A stretch of DNA of 64,000 bases from Bradyrhizobium niftali (GTDB lineage Bacteria; Pseudomonadota; Alphaproteobacteria; Rhizobiales; Xanthobacteraceae), in the NCBI RefSeq assembly GCF_004571025.1, contig NZ_SPQT01000027.1:62001-126000 (forward strand), read 5' to 3'. The position numbers and the translations under genes were made by a program. Shown one piece after another: positions 9,497-18,148 of this stretch. A model generated the notes under the pieces. It was not told the DNA's origin. It saw only the letters and a list, made by a program, of their open reading frames with translations, and searched no databases. Position 1 is the first letter of the stretch, and every line of letters starts with the position of its first letter.

Positions 9497-9936
9497 GTGC
9501 GCCGATGCCGTCTACATGCGGAGACACTCTGGCAGGCAGGCGCCGTTACCGCAATCGGCGTCATCCCGTCCGAAGGGGGCTCAGCGAGATTCCGGCCCAG
9601 CTGGTTGGATCGCGACCACGATTCCCTGTGCACTGGCGCGTCGCCGGGCTGCTCAGCGCGGTTTGCTGTTTAATGGAGGCCTGTCGAAACAAGGCGGCGG
9701 CAATTCTCAGTTCTGCCGCTGCGATCGCCATCCGGCGTAACCCGACGAGATATTGCACATCCGTCCGGTCATGACTGTAGCTAATCCGGAGGACATCGAA
9801 GTCATACCCGGTCTCCATCTGAGCCTATTCGTCACGCAATTTCGACACCGGCTAACTCATTACAGGCCCCATAGGGATCAAAGTCGTCTCTGGGCGTGGA
9901 GACACTAGAAGTGGGGTTCAACTGCAGAGACTAATC
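9497..9936. other. Intergenic, no supported gene
   Basis: Contains only short shadow frames. I searched for a -24/-12 element before the flavin reductase gene and found none with correct GG-N10-GC spacing. Confidence 0.35.
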
Positions 9937-10461
9937 ATGAGCCACCAGTTCCCTCCTGCGATTCGGGATATGCCATCTATCCAACCGGCAGAGTTCCGCC
10001 ATGCCATGCAAAGCCTGGCGAGCGGTGTCGCCATCGTGACGACCGGGACGGCAGCCGGTCGACGTGGACTGACGGTGAGCTCTGTGACGTCCATCTGCAT
10101 GGAGCCGCCGTGCCTGGTCGTTGGCATCAATGCCCGCTCCGAAGCACATGATGAGATCCTTGCCAACGGCAGCTTTGGAGTCAGTGTTCTACGCAGTGAC
10201 CAGGAGGACTTTGCGCTGCGTTTTGGCGGTGGGGAGGGGGCGAAAGGCGTTCACCGCTTCGACACCGGGGCCTGGGATCAGGGCGTCCTCGATGTACCGC
10301 TATTGCCCAACGCATTTTGCGCGCTCGAATGTGTTTTGTATGACCACAAGGCGCTTGTCACACACACCGTCTTTATCGGACGAATTGTCGCGGCCCGACA
10401 AAGCGATGGAAATCCATTGATCAACTTCCGGGGCGCGCTTCGTACTTTACTGCCAGACTGA
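9937..10461 (+). CDS. Flavin reductase family protein (HpaC/RutF-like)
   Basis: 174 residues. The family supplies reduced FMN or FAD to partner monooxygenases. Visible landmarks: FRHAMQSLASGVAIVTTG at the N-terminus, GLTVSSVTSICMEPPCLVVGIN (flavin-binding region), GSFGVSVLRSDQEDFALRFGG, and HTVFIGRIVAARQSDGNPLINFRGALRTL at the end. All belong to the FMN-binding split-barrel flavin reductases. No two-component monooxygenase is adjacent; the LLM-type protein at 40.9 kb is the only candidate partner in the window, but it is 30 kb away. The N-terminus may begin at 9970 (MPSIQPAEF). Function is confident at family level only. Confidence 0.88.
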   Translation: MSHQFPPAIRDMPSIQPAEFRHAMQSLASGVAIVTTGTAAGRRGLTVSSVTSICMEPPCLVVGINARSEAHDEILANGSFGVSVLRSDQEDFALRFGGGEGAKGVHRFDTGAWDQGVLDVPLLPNAFCALECVLYDHKALVTHTVFIGRIVAARQSDGNPLINFRGALRTLLPD

Positions 10462-10874
10462 ATGCGGTTTTTGCGCAGGCCGTCGGGACAGCAGAATGGT
10501 CGATGGCCTCACTCCCTAGTCGCCTCCACGACAGCCATCCAACAATTGCCTGGGCTGCGACTGGCTCCGCAGATTAGGCTCGATTGAAAGGTCTCATCAG
10601 CTCCGGCGATTTCGGCGCTTCGCTTGTCGAGCTATGCTTGTGCCGGTCTGCGACCTCCCGCGTCGAAATGCGTGCGGGTACCTGGTCAGGACAACTGCAT
10701 AGTCCCCTCGAAACTACCAGCTTTGGTAGATCAGTTGTGAGCGATAGGCGAGTAAGCATCGTTGCCGCAGCAGGATCGGGTTCATAGGCACGCCCCGGGT
10801 CACAATGGTTGGCGCTTCTCTATATCTTTGGGCTCGATTCCGATGTGAGTACTTGGTGACGTTATGATCTTGCG
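10462..10874. other. Intergenic, no supported gene
   Basis: No coding region or promoter element recognised. Confidence 0.35.
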
Positions 10875-12032
10875 ATGACAAATCGAATTCAAAGGCGTCA
10901 GACAACTATGTCCAGCAACGGGTTCGAAATCGCCCAGATTCTCGAGGGCATTCGCCACTGGGTCCTGATCGAATCTCCGACGGAGCGGCCGGATCAGATC
11001 AACAAACTCGCTGATGTCGTCGCAGCAGGTTATCGCGACCTGCCGGCCGGGGTCGAGCGCGTTGCGGGGCGTGACGGCTGCGGCGATCATTTGGTCACCC
11101 GCTCTTCTTGGGGGCAGGGCCTACCGGGCATTCTGGTGTTGAGCCATCTCGACACAGTTCATCCGATGGGATCCATCGAACGGCTACCCTTCAAGATCGA
11201 CGGCGACCGTGCGTTCGGCCCCGGCATCTACGACATGAAAGGCGGTGCCTACCTCGCCTATCACGCATTCCGGCAAATCTGCGCCGATGATGCACGCCCG
11301 CCGCTGGGCATCACGCACCTCTACGTCTCGGACGAAGAGATCGGCAGCCCAACCTCGCGCGCGCTGATCGAGGCCGAGGGCCGCAAGGCCAAATACGTAC
11401 TGGTGACCGAGCCCGCTCGCGACGGGGGCAAGGTCATCACGGGACGCAAGGGCGTTGCGCGCTTTGACGTATTCATCAAGGGCGCTCCGGCGCATGCAGG
11501 TACGCGGCCCGAGGACGGCCGCAGCGCGATCCGGGAACTCGCCCATGTGATCCAGACGCTGGAGGCGATGAACGATCTCACGCGCGGTATCACCGTCAAT
11601 GTCGGCGTCGTCCGCGGCGGCACCAGGCCCAACGTCGTCGCGGAACTGGCCTATGCGCAAGTCGACGTGCGCGTCCCCACCATGGCACATGCCGACGAGC
11701 TGGTGCCGAAGATTCTCGGCATCACCTCGCGCTCCGACGGCGTCAGCGTGACGGTATCAGGCGAATTGAACCGTCCGCCATATGAGAAGACCAGCGCCGG
11801 TGCTGCACTTTACGCACACGCCAAAACGCTCGCCGCCGAACTTGGCTTCGAGCTGCTCGACGCGTTCAGCGGCGGCGGCTCCGACAGCAATTTCACCGCG
11901 CCGCATACCGCGACCCTTGATGGCCTTGGCGTTGACGGCAAGGGCGCGCATACGCATCATGAGCAACTCTACATCTCGTCGATCGAACCTCGCGCGCGGT
12001 TACTGTACCGCCTGTATCAGACGCTGCGATAA
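10875..12032 (+). CDS. M20 family metallopeptidase (glutamate carboxypeptidase / CPG2-like)
   Basis: 385 residues (alternative start 10908, MSSNGFEIAQ). M20 enzymes are two-zinc hydrolases that release amino acids from N-acyl amino acids, folates or peptides. The metal ligands and catalytic residues are visible: H-x-D in VLSHLDTVHP, Asp in YDMKGGAYLAY, the EE pair in SDEEIGSPTSR, the acid in LVTEPARDGG, the dimer-domain motif APAHAGTRPEDG and the final His in AHTHHEQLYISSIEPRA. The full-length, intact frame suggests an active enzyme. No signal peptide is seen, so it is probably cytoplasmic. The substrate cannot be told from sequence; conjugated plant signals such as auxin-amino acids or aminoacylated metabolites are possible. 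Confidence 0.88.
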   Translation: MTNRIQRRQTTMSSNGFEIAQILEGIRHWVLIESPTERPDQINKLADVVAAGYRDLPAGVERVAGRDGCGDHLVTRSSWGQGLPGILVLSHLDTVHPMGSIERLPFKIDGDRAFGPGIYDMKGGAYLAYHAFRQICADDARPPLGITHLYVSDEEIGSPTSRALIEAEGRKAKYVLVTEPARDGGKVITGRKGVARFDVFIKGAPAHAGTRPEDGRSAIRELAHVIQTLEAMNDLTRGITVNVGVVRGGTRPNVVAELAYAQVDVRVPTMAHADELVPKILGITSRSDGVSVTVSGELNRPPYEKTSAGAALYAHAKTLAAELGFELLDAFSGGGSDSNFTAPHTATLDGLGVDGKGAHTHHEQLYISSIEPRARLLYRLYQTLR

Positions 12033-12443
12033 TCCTGACGCCAGGCGAAGTCAGTGACGGCGAGGTGCGTTTGATGACGGCCGCCGCACATTGGCAGGAT
12101 CGTTCCTCGCCCTCCTCCACGGGCTACAGGCTGCGCCCCCGTCAGGCCGATCTGATCGAAAACCATCGGTCGGATGCCGGATTTGCCATTGCCAAATCAT
12201 AGAAGTGACTGAGCTATCCAATGACGGCAGCGGAGGTCAGGCGGGCAATCGGCTGCAAAGGGCGCGAGCCCTTGGTCGCGAAAGGGCGAACGTTTCCGAG
12301 AATGGGCTTATCGGCAGCGGCCCTGATCTCAAAGGCAGGCGAACTTTCTCGACGCAAATCGCAGCGCTGAATGCGTGCGACACCTGACCGGCCGGCGAGC
12401 CGATTTAAGAGCTTGGCCACGTTCACACAGTGCATAAAAGGGC
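12033..12443. other. Intergenic, no supported gene
   Basis: No convincing frame. Ends at the MerR-type promoter element. Confidence 0.35.
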
Positions 12444-12474
12444 TTGAATCGGACGTAACGTTAAGTCGTACGGT
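12444..12474 (+). promoter_or_regulatory. MerR/NolA-type promoter element
   Basis: TTGAAT and TACGGT are 19 bp apart and the spacer begins CGGACGTAACGTTAAG. The core is more diverged than at nolA. The next ATG in a plausible frame is at 12527. The nearest firm plus-strand gene is the ATP-grasp ligase at 13674, with two or three small frames between. Confidence 0.5.
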
Positions 12475-12526
12475 CTTGAGGTGGGCACCTGTCTCGGTCT
12501 GCTGCCAAAATCGTGAAGGATTGCGA

Positions 12527-13009
12527 ATGTCTCAGCTGGTCGGATCCTCGTCCCCATGGTCAATCATGATCATCATCCCCGGTGGCGCGGCGGTCGGAAG
12601 GGTTCTGCAGCCAGTCCTATTTGCGGCGCTATGGCTCGAACGTAGCTTTGAAAGGCTCGCCATTCCGAAAGCGAGACTACGTGGCTGTTCTGGCCCGGGG
12701 CACCAGAGAGCCGACGAGGTCAGAGTTGAGCGACGTAGACCTCCATCCGACCCCCTAAGTCGGGGACGCTGCTTGCCGAAGCTGAACAAAGCCCCTCCTC
12801 TGGCGCGACACCGCGCCAAAATCAGTTCGCCGAACTGGCTTTCCGCTCTGTCACTGCTTTCTCGTGGTGGCAAGGCATGGCGATCGCGCAAAGGTGCGAC
12901 AGATGGCTGGCCTGCGCAGGTTTTCAAGGAGCCTGAGCTGCAATTGTCGCTCCGCGTGGCCCGCGCGGCATCGGAAAATATTGCTTGGCATTATGGAGCA
13001 GAAAGTTGA
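12527..13009 (+). CDS. Uncertain small protein behind MerR-type promoter
   Basis: Open frame starting MSQLVGSSSPWS with a hydrophobic stretch IIIPGGAAVGRVLQPVLFAALWLERSFERLA in the first 50 residues; the rest is Arg/Ser-rich and probably not coding in its present form. The start context resembles that of the frame at 5910. Support is weak: promoter position and the hydrophobic stretch only. Confidence 0.25.
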   Translation: MSQLVGSSSPWSIMIIIPGGAAVGRVLQPVLFAALWLERSFERLAIPKARLRGCSGPGHQRADEVRVERRRPPSDPLSRGRCLPKLNKAPPLARHRAKISSPNWLSALSLLSRGGKAWRSRKGATDGWPAQVFKEPELQLSLRVARAASENIAWHYGAES

Positions 13010-13269
13010 AAGAACCCGACGGCCTCAAGAAGGTCCTGTTGATCGACCATATTGAAGGCCAATGCCGTTGCATCATCGGCTTCAAATATGGAGATGCCAG
13101 AGAGGCCTATATGTGCGGCGAGCCTGTATATCAAAGACGCGGCAAGAAATTGTCTTCGTGGTGTTTCTATCACCACGGACAGATGCACACGACCGTCGCC
13201 CAGCAGAACAGAGAGAGTGATCAATCGGCCGAGATCCCTCAAGTAATATCCATTGTTCGCACCCCATGA
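12985..13269 (+). CDS. GcrA C-terminus-like small Cys/His protein, possible remnant
   Basis: Up to 94 residues from a TTG. The middle reads EGQCRCIIGFKYGDAREAYMCGEPV and ends SSWCFYHHGQMHT. The order C-R-x-I-G, x-C-G-x-P, then W/Y-C-x-x-H is the pattern of the C-terminal end of GcrA-type cell-cycle regulators (CRWPIG, FCG, YCxxH). The N-terminal DNA-binding helix-turn-helix of GcrA is not seen. It may be a truncated relative or a small zinc-binding protein. It is followed on the same strand by another small frame and the ATP-grasp gene. Confidence 0.45.
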   Translation: MALWSRKLKEPDGLKKVLLIDHIEGQCRCIIGFKYGDAREAYMCGEPVYQRRGKKLSSWCFYHHGQMHTTVAQQNRESDQSAEIPQVISIVRTP

Positions 13270-13326
13270 GAACCATCATCCCTCCAAGGCCGTCTGATCA
13301 TAGCCTGTATAAAGGCCAACCGAATC

Positions 13327-13689
13327 ATGTCATCGGAGACTCGCCAAGCAATTCCGGGTTGCGGCGGAAGCCACTCGCTGCAAGCGTACTATGCGGGCGT
13401 GAGGCGCTTGAATATCGAGTTGAATCTCCGCAGCCTGACCGACCAAAAAGCTGCGTATACTCCAGGCGAAACTGCGATCTATTTCGAAGGGCAGCCTCTC
13501 AGCTACGTCGGCCTCGGCCGACAGACTGACGATATCGCTCGCGCTCACCGACCTAGCCTCTCTCGGAGCAGGACGGCGCCAAATCAAGCTTCGCTCAGTG
13601 CTCAACACGGCGCAGCAGGTTCACCATTGTTGGCATCACTGTCTGATCGCGCCCAAATGCCCGGAGGTCGCAGATGCCGCGGATCCTGA
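13327..13689 (+). CDS. Hypothetical protein overlapping the start of the ATP-grasp gene
   Basis: 120 residues starting MSSETRQAIPGCGGSHSL. The first ~78 residues have reasonable codon use and composition (YYAGVRRLNIELNLRSL, then AIYFEGQPLSYVGLGRQ). The last ~40 are Ser/Arg-rich and doubtful. The frame overlaps the ATP-grasp start by 16 bases. No family was recognised. If real, it could be a partner or a peptide substrate of the ligase, but that is speculation; no obvious precursor-peptide leader/core boundary is visible. The ribosome binding site is poor. Confidence 0.35.
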   Translation: MSSETRQAIPGCGGSHSLQAYYAGVRRLNIELNLRSLTDQKAAYTPGETAIYFEGQPLSYVGLGRQTDDIARAHRPSLSRSRTAPNQASLSAQHGAAGSPLLASLSDRAQMPGGRRCRGS

Positions 13690-14990
13690 TCATGAATGCC
13701 GGTACGGCTCAAATGTCGGGCTCCGATCTGACACGAGCTCAACTTTCGCTGGCCGCCAATTCGGCATACCGTTCAGCGTGGTTTGCTCATGAGGGTGACT
13801 TGATAGTCTCCCCGGTAGTCATCCCCGCGGATCTGCTATCCTTCATTGGCGCGACGCTCAATTTCGACGCATCGAGTCTCTGTCTGCTTGTACCTCAAGG
13901 CGGCAACCAATCGCCGGTGCTTGATGATTGCGCACTCCTGTCCAAGACTGTTGTTGAGCGAATCAACAGACATATTCGTCAGAAATCAACCTGGCGATTG
14001 TATCCCTGCTACTCTACTGAAGGCGTCGCACGCCTGGCGGCCATGCTTGGCATACCGCGGACCGGCGACGACTTCGCTCTGCAGCGAGGGCCTGATCTGT
14101 TGAACCGCAAGAGCCACTTCCGTCAATTGGCGACAAGCGTCGCACTTCCGCTGCCAAATGGGGCTGTCACGACGGACTCAAACGAACTCTTCAGGGCGGT
14201 CACTTCCCTCAGAGCTGAGACCGGCAGCGTCATTGTAAAGCTGGACAATGGAGCCGGTGGAGTCGGAAATGTCATCCTGACCGGCAACGAAAGCGATCCA
14301 CTACCTGGGGCAAGAGATACCCGGCGGATTCCATGGCCGTCGTTTGATCCTGACGCGCTTTGGTCTGAGATGACAACGGCATCGTGTAAGACGCTGGTCG
14401 TGGAGTCGTACCACCTAGCGAAGTCTTTGTTCTATCTCGAGTATGAAATCGAGGATGATGGTTCAATCGTTTTTATGAGCAGTGGAAACATACGTCTGCG
14501 TAAAAGCGCCGACCGATCCGAAAGAGCTCTGATCTGGACAGGACTTGAGCTTCCAAGCGACCTGAGGAACGAGCAATGGTTGACTGCCCAGGCGCATGCT
14601 TACCGATTTGTGGCGCTTGCGCGAAACCTGGGATATCGCGGAATGATCAACATTGACGCCATTTTCGCTACTGACGGACGGTTGCTGTTTAATGAAGCGA
14701 ACGGCCGTTGGGGTGGCGGCGCGGTGTTACACAGCATTGCCGTCCGGCTGCTGGGATTCGACTATTCCGGTTGCAACATCATTTTATCCGTAAGAAATGT
14801 TCGATCAGGATCCCTCCAAATAGCGCATGATCGTTTGGTCAAGGAAGGATTTCTGTTCGACCGCACACGCAAGGAGGGCGTGATCCCGCTTGCCGCCGAC
14901 CAAGAGGCTGGCACGGTGGAGTGCCTTGTGATTGCGCGCGATAGGGCCGCGGCCCGCGATCTACAGCACCACCTACTGCGAATGGTTTGA
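13674..14990 (+). CDS. ATP-grasp peptide-ligase-like protein (pre-ATP-grasp domain, PGM1-like)
   Basis: 438 residues. The N-terminal ~130 residues (LIMNAGTAQMSG, then LIVSPVVIPADLLSFI, then LCLLVPQGG) look like the pre-ATP-grasp domain of peptide ligases related to PGM1 of pheganomycin biosynthesis. An ATP-grasp fold follows: KSHFRQLATSVALPLPNG, SVIVKLDNGAGGVGN (nucleotide-binding Lys189 and Gly-rich loop), ESYHLAKSLFYLEYEIEDDG, and the metal-binding end INIDAIFATDGRLLFNEANGRWGGG (Asp328, Glu341, Asn343). Such enzymes activate a carboxylate as acyl phosphate and join it to an amine. GGAGG six bases before the ATG fixes the start. It converges on the dioxygenase/oxygenase-GFA operon, which suggests a shared small-molecule pathway. 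Substrates are unknown. Confidence 0.85.
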   Translation: MPRILIMNAGTAQMSGSDLTRAQLSLAANSAYRSAWFAHEGDLIVSPVVIPADLLSFIGATLNFDASSLCLLVPQGGNQSPVLDDCALLSKTVVERINRHIRQKSTWRLYPCYSTEGVARLAAMLGIPRTGDDFALQRGPDLLNRKSHFRQLATSVALPLPNGAVTTDSNELFRAVTSLRAETGSVIVKLDNGAGGVGNVILTGNESDPLPGARDTRRIPWPSFDPDALWSEMTTASCKTLVVESYHLAKSLFYLEYEIEDDGSIVFMSSGNIRLRKSADRSERALIWTGLELPSDLRNEQWLTAQAHAYRFVALARNLGYRGMINIDAIFATDGRLLFNEANGRWGGGAVLHSIAVRLLGFDYSGCNIILSVRNVRSGSLQIAHDRLVKEGFLFDRTRKEGVIPLAADQEAGTVECLVIARDRAAARDLQHHLLRMV

Positions 14991-15116
14991 TTGAGATTCC
15001 AGCGACCATATCTTCAATCGCTCAATTCATCTGAACTTGTCCCTGCTTCGATCACGCGAGGTATCTGACGACGCGACGTGAATGTTTGCCTCGTCTAGCT
15101 CGAGCTCCGTCAGCCC

Positions 15117-15600
15117 CTAATCGGGACCATCCTTAAGTCGCTCCTGAAGTGCCGATCGGCGATGAGGTGCTCGAGGTGCAGCGGCGCATGGTCTGGCCGC
15201 TCGCCCTGCGCCAATCGTCCAATCAGCGCTCGCGTCGCGTCTACCACCTGGGTACCCTATCCAAGCCGTTCTGCTGCTGCAAACGGTACTGTTGGAAGAC
15301 TGGGCGGAGTCATAGTGATAGCCAACCGGTGCCGGTAGGCACGCGCTGGTTAACCAACAGAAGCGACCAGCGGGCGCCGCCGCGAGTAACGCCCGCATCG
15401 TTCACAGGCATGAACAGGAAATTGGCGGTATCGTTCCCATCCTGATCATTGACGATCTGCTGGAGGTTTGTACGCGCTCGCTCGGGATCGAGCGCAGCAG
15501 CTGGGCTTGCGCGGGTTGGACGAATCGGGTCTGGGCGGCGAGATCCGGTTCGTTCCAAAGCAACTCTTCTTCCACATGCTCATCGCCCCGGCGCCTTTTG
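15117..15600 (-). pseudogene. NopD-type effector remnant: ULP1 (C48) SUMO-protease domain, frameshifted
   Basis: Three minus-strand frames together read as the C-terminal protease domain of NopD/Bel2-5-type effectors: GDEHVEEELLWNEPDLAAQTRFV, then QQIVNDQDGNDTANFLFMPVND and RWSLLLVNQ, then YHYDS, ending near ALQERLK. In active ULP1 domains the SLLLV motif is preceded by the catalytic His (HWSLLLVDR); here it is Arg. Frameshifts separate the pieces and no upstream effector body is present, so this is a dead fragment. It lies between the converging ATP-grasp and dioxygenase genes. Confidence 0.8.
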
Positions 15601-15695
15601 CCGGAGACAGTCTGAGCACAGCATGCCAAGCTCCCCCCTCTCCTGAGAGCTCCCCCTTGGCAAATTCATTCGAAAGCGATCTCAGCCACCCCACC

Positions 15696-16373
15696 TCATG
15701 CGTCAGCGGTAGAACTTTCGATGATCCGGCGGTTCGCGCCGCTGCGTTTTGAACAGAAGTAGACCAGCGATCGGCGCTCGCCGGACAGCACAGGCTTCAC
15801 CTCGTGCCGGAGCTTACATGTGGTGACAAGCACAGCGCCAAATGGCGGTCTGAATACCTGGTGTTCGTACCCGCTTGGATATACCACGAACTCCCCCCCC
15901 TCGAAGTCCCTCGCCAGCTGCACAATGACCGCGTACTCGAAATCCGGATCGCTCGCAGCATCCAGATGAATGCCAACAAACGAACCAGGAGGCATCCGAT
16001 GCATTTGGCATCTGCGGATCACGTGATCCGACGTGGCCCCCAAGATCTTTCTTATCGCGAAGCTGCGGTCTTTCCTTTCAAGTAGTTCCATGATCTGCCG
16101 TGGAGCTGCACCGCTCACGTCGCTAGGAGCGCGGCCGGGCGGGTCTACCCTCACGCGTTTGACGAAAACATTGTGGGAGTCGCCGGCATCTCCCTGCCTC
16201 ACTTCTTCTTCGGAAATCTCAGCCTGCAGCTGATCGATTTTGGACAAGTCATCTTGGGTGAACAATATCTGGGGGCCGATCACGACCGTCCCCTTTACCA
16301 GCAGTTCTATGCGGTATTTTGTCAAAGCTTCTTCTGAAAGAAGACGAGATTTATGATTCATTGCGCGCGCCAT
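15696..16373 (-). CDS. 2-oxoglutarate/Fe(II)-dependent dioxygenase
   Basis: 225 residues. The double-stranded beta-helix iron site is visible: His136-x-Asp138 in VGIHLDAASDPDFEY, the distal His190 in KLRHEVKPVLSG, and the 2-oxoglutarate-binding Arg (200/201) in GERRSLVYFCS. The sequence between, EYAVIVQLARDFEGGEFVVYP, is typical of prolyl-4-hydroxylase/PiuC-like dioxygenases. These enzymes hydroxylate or otherwise oxidise a substrate using O2 and 2-oxoglutarate. The start lies 6 bp after the stop of the upstream oxygenase-GFA gene. The ribosome binding site GGAG is part of that gene's last codons, so the two are translationally coupled. The missing NopD fragment and the ATP-grasp gene lie downstream in opposite orientation. 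Substrate unknown. Confidence 0.88.
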   Translation of the reverse strand: MARAMNHKSRLLSEEALTKYRIELLVKGTVVIGPQILFTQDDLSKIDQLQAEISEEEVRQGDAGDSHNVFVKRVRVDPPGRAPSDVSGAAPRQIMELLERKDRSFAIRKILGATSDHVIRRCQMHRMPPGSFVGIHLDAASDPDFEYAVIVQLARDFEGGEFVVYPSGYEHQVFRPPFGAVLVTTCKLRHEVKPVLSGERRSLVYFCSKRSGANRRIIESSTADA

Positions 16374-16379
16374 TCGAGT

Positions 16380-17585
16380 TCACTCCAGGGTTTTATCTTC
16401 GACGCAGGACTGAAGGTCCTGGTGCATCGAGCGGAAGGCTTGGTCCCAATGCTCGCCATCGAACTCGCTTACTGTTATGCGTTCGATGGTCCCCTTATCG
16501 AGGCATCGAATATTTACGCTGAATCCGGCGGGGTTCGAGCGCGGCCTATAGAATGGCTTTAAGCCACAAACCCGGCAAAACGTGTGCCGAGCGATGTTCT
16601 TATTGAACTGATACGTCGTGAGGAATTCTTCGCCACACTCAATGCGAAGCTTGTTGCCGGGTACGAGCAAGTGCAGAAATCCAGACATTTCGCAGATTGA
16701 ACAGTTGCATCTAACTGCAGAGAGCTCTCGCGGTGCTTTGACGTAGAACTTGACAGAACCACAATGACAACGGCCATGGTGCTCGACCTCCGAGTGATCA
16801 TCTCCCTTCAGTGAGACAATTCGGCGCAGATCGCGGCACCACTCTAGGCTGAGCCGATAGGCTCGATCGAATTCATCTAAAAAGCGGTTATTCCTATCAG
16901 CCGGGATAAGTTCGCCAATCAGCCGGCCTGTCATTTCTCCGTGGTACTTCTCCGCAGGATCTTCTCCCCCGACGTGGCTGCGGAAGTACTCAAGATCGTC
17001 AGGCCGCGCCTTAAAGGTTTTGACCAGAGTGGTCCATAGCGACTCGATCATGTCCGCAGCATGTAGCTCAAAAGCGACCATGTAGGCGCAACGCACTAAG
17101 GTATCTTTCGATGACAAGCCGGCATAGAGAGAATGCAGGTACCGCTTGGTCGTGGCGCTGTAGTTGGGCCGTATTGCTCTGCCGAGTAGTTGCGACGCAT
17201 CCTTTCTAAGCAGGTTGGAGTGGAAGTTCTCAGTCACCAGAATGTCGGGTAGCGCCACCTTGCCGCCCTGGAGAATTTGGCCATAACCGCCCGTCTCATC
17301 CCAACAGATGAAATTTCCAACCACGCTGGTCAGTTCAATGTCCCTCGGAATATCTCGATTGTGATTCATTGCATCGAAAATGAGATCCCGTTGCGACCCC
17401 GCCTGCAGGTACGGGAACGCCTGTGACATCGCCAGATAGTCAGGCAGCAGGCGAGCGACCTGGTCCTCGGACATCTCCGCAGCGAACGGGTGCGGGCCGA
17501 ACAGGGCTCGCGCTTGCTCAGTCAAATACTTGCAGCATATCTGCGGAGACTGATCGGGTGTCCATCGAGACGTTTGAGATGTCAT
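16380..17585 (-). CDS. Heme-oxygenase-like diiron oxidase domain fused to a GFA (CENP-V type) domain
   Basis: 401 residues. Residues ~16-255 form an all-helical domain of the heme-oxygenase-like/TenA-PqqC superfamily. Candidate metal ligands lie in TENFHSN (119-122), FELHAAD (Glu173, His175) and FRSHVGGEDPAEKYH (His204, Glu208, His215), as in the diiron oxygenases of natural-product pathways. Residues ~269-385 form a complete GFA zinc domain: GRCHCGSVKF, RCNCSICEMSG, HTFCRVCGLKPFYRPRS, all seven cysteines kept. GFA domains bind or transfer thiol adducts such as S-hydroxymethylglutathione. I have not met this fusion. The frame is open to 17870, but the ATG at 17585 has a better ribosome binding site and starts where the protein pattern begins. 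The gene sits behind a sigma54/NifA promoter and is coupled to a dioxygenase. Confidence 0.75.
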   Translation of the reverse strand: MTSQTSRWTPDQSPQICCKYLTEQARALFGPHPFAAEMSEDQVARLLPDYLAMSQAFPYLQAGSQRDLIFDAMNHNRDIPRDIELTSVVGNFICWDETGGYGQILQGGKVALPDILVTENFHSNLLRKDASQLLGRAIRPNYSATTKRYLHSLYAGLSSKDTLVRCAYMVAFELHAADMIESLWTTLVKTFKARPDDLEYFRSHVGGEDPAEKYHGEMTGRLIGELIPADRNNRFLDEFDRAYRLSLEWCRDLRRIVSLKGDDHSEVEHHGRCHCGSVKFYVKAPRELSAVRCNCSICEMSGFLHLLVPGNKLRIECGEEFLTTYQFNKNIARHTFCRVCGLKPFYRPRSNPAGFSVNIRCLDKGTIERITVSEFDGEHWDQAFRSMHQDLQSCVEDKTLE

Positions 17586-18067
17586 GTGACCCCTGGGATG
17601 AGGAGAGAGCGGTCTTTGACCGAGCACCGCGCCAGCTATTGGCCACCGCGAGTTCGTTGGTTTCGATGGGCTTGTCTTCGCGTTCACCATCCAGGCGACA
17701 TTCTTGGTTGCGCCTTCGCGGTAGCAGACAGCGGCATGTTCAGTGCTGCTCACCCGCATCGAGCGGAGCACGTAGATCAACTGAGCGGCGGCGATCAAGA
17801 CGGATTCTGGTCCACGAAACGTTCGATGCCGCGAATTTCCGGGCCGGCCATCATACGCTTTCAGCGTCATGGTGAGATATTACGCCGCGCAGGCCCTCGC
17901 TGTTGCTGCTCCTGCCAGTCGATCGAACCGCTATGAGCTTCGTACAGCATTGCAAGGATTGTCCGCATCTACCTGGCTCGCTGCTGGCCGCCACGAGATT
18001 CTCAAAGAGACCGACGCTATGTTTCACGTTCGCGAGTGCCACCACGATGTCTTCTTGCACGCTTACA
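17586..18067. other. Long leader between NifA-type promoter and oxygenase-GFA gene
   Basis: About 480 bp. A minus-strand frame (17851-18216) overlaps it but begins upstream of the predicted transcription start and has no recognised motif. I see no gene that can be supported. The leader may carry a small gene or a regulatory RNA element. Confidence 0.35.
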
Positions 18068-18083
18068 GCAATCACCGTGCCAA
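18068..18083 (-). promoter_or_regulatory. Sigma54 (-24/-12) promoter for the oxygenase-GFA operon
   Basis: The minus strand reads TTGGCACGGTGATTGCT, matching the sigma54 consensus TGGCAC-N5-TTGC with the GG and GC exactly 10 bp apart. A NifA site lies about 80 bp upstream, and transcription would begin near 18055. No other minus-strand gene lies before the oxygenase-GFA gene. Confidence 0.75.
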
Positions 18084-18148
18084 CTCGTGCACTCGCTCCA
18101 AAGATTTTGAGTACATTGACAAAATCGCGACCGACTCCTCGTCGCAAG

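Noticed and set aside
17586..17870. N-terminal extension of the oxygenase-GFA protein (95 residues)
   Set aside because: No family resemblance, no ribosome binding site at 17870; the ATG at 17585 has one.
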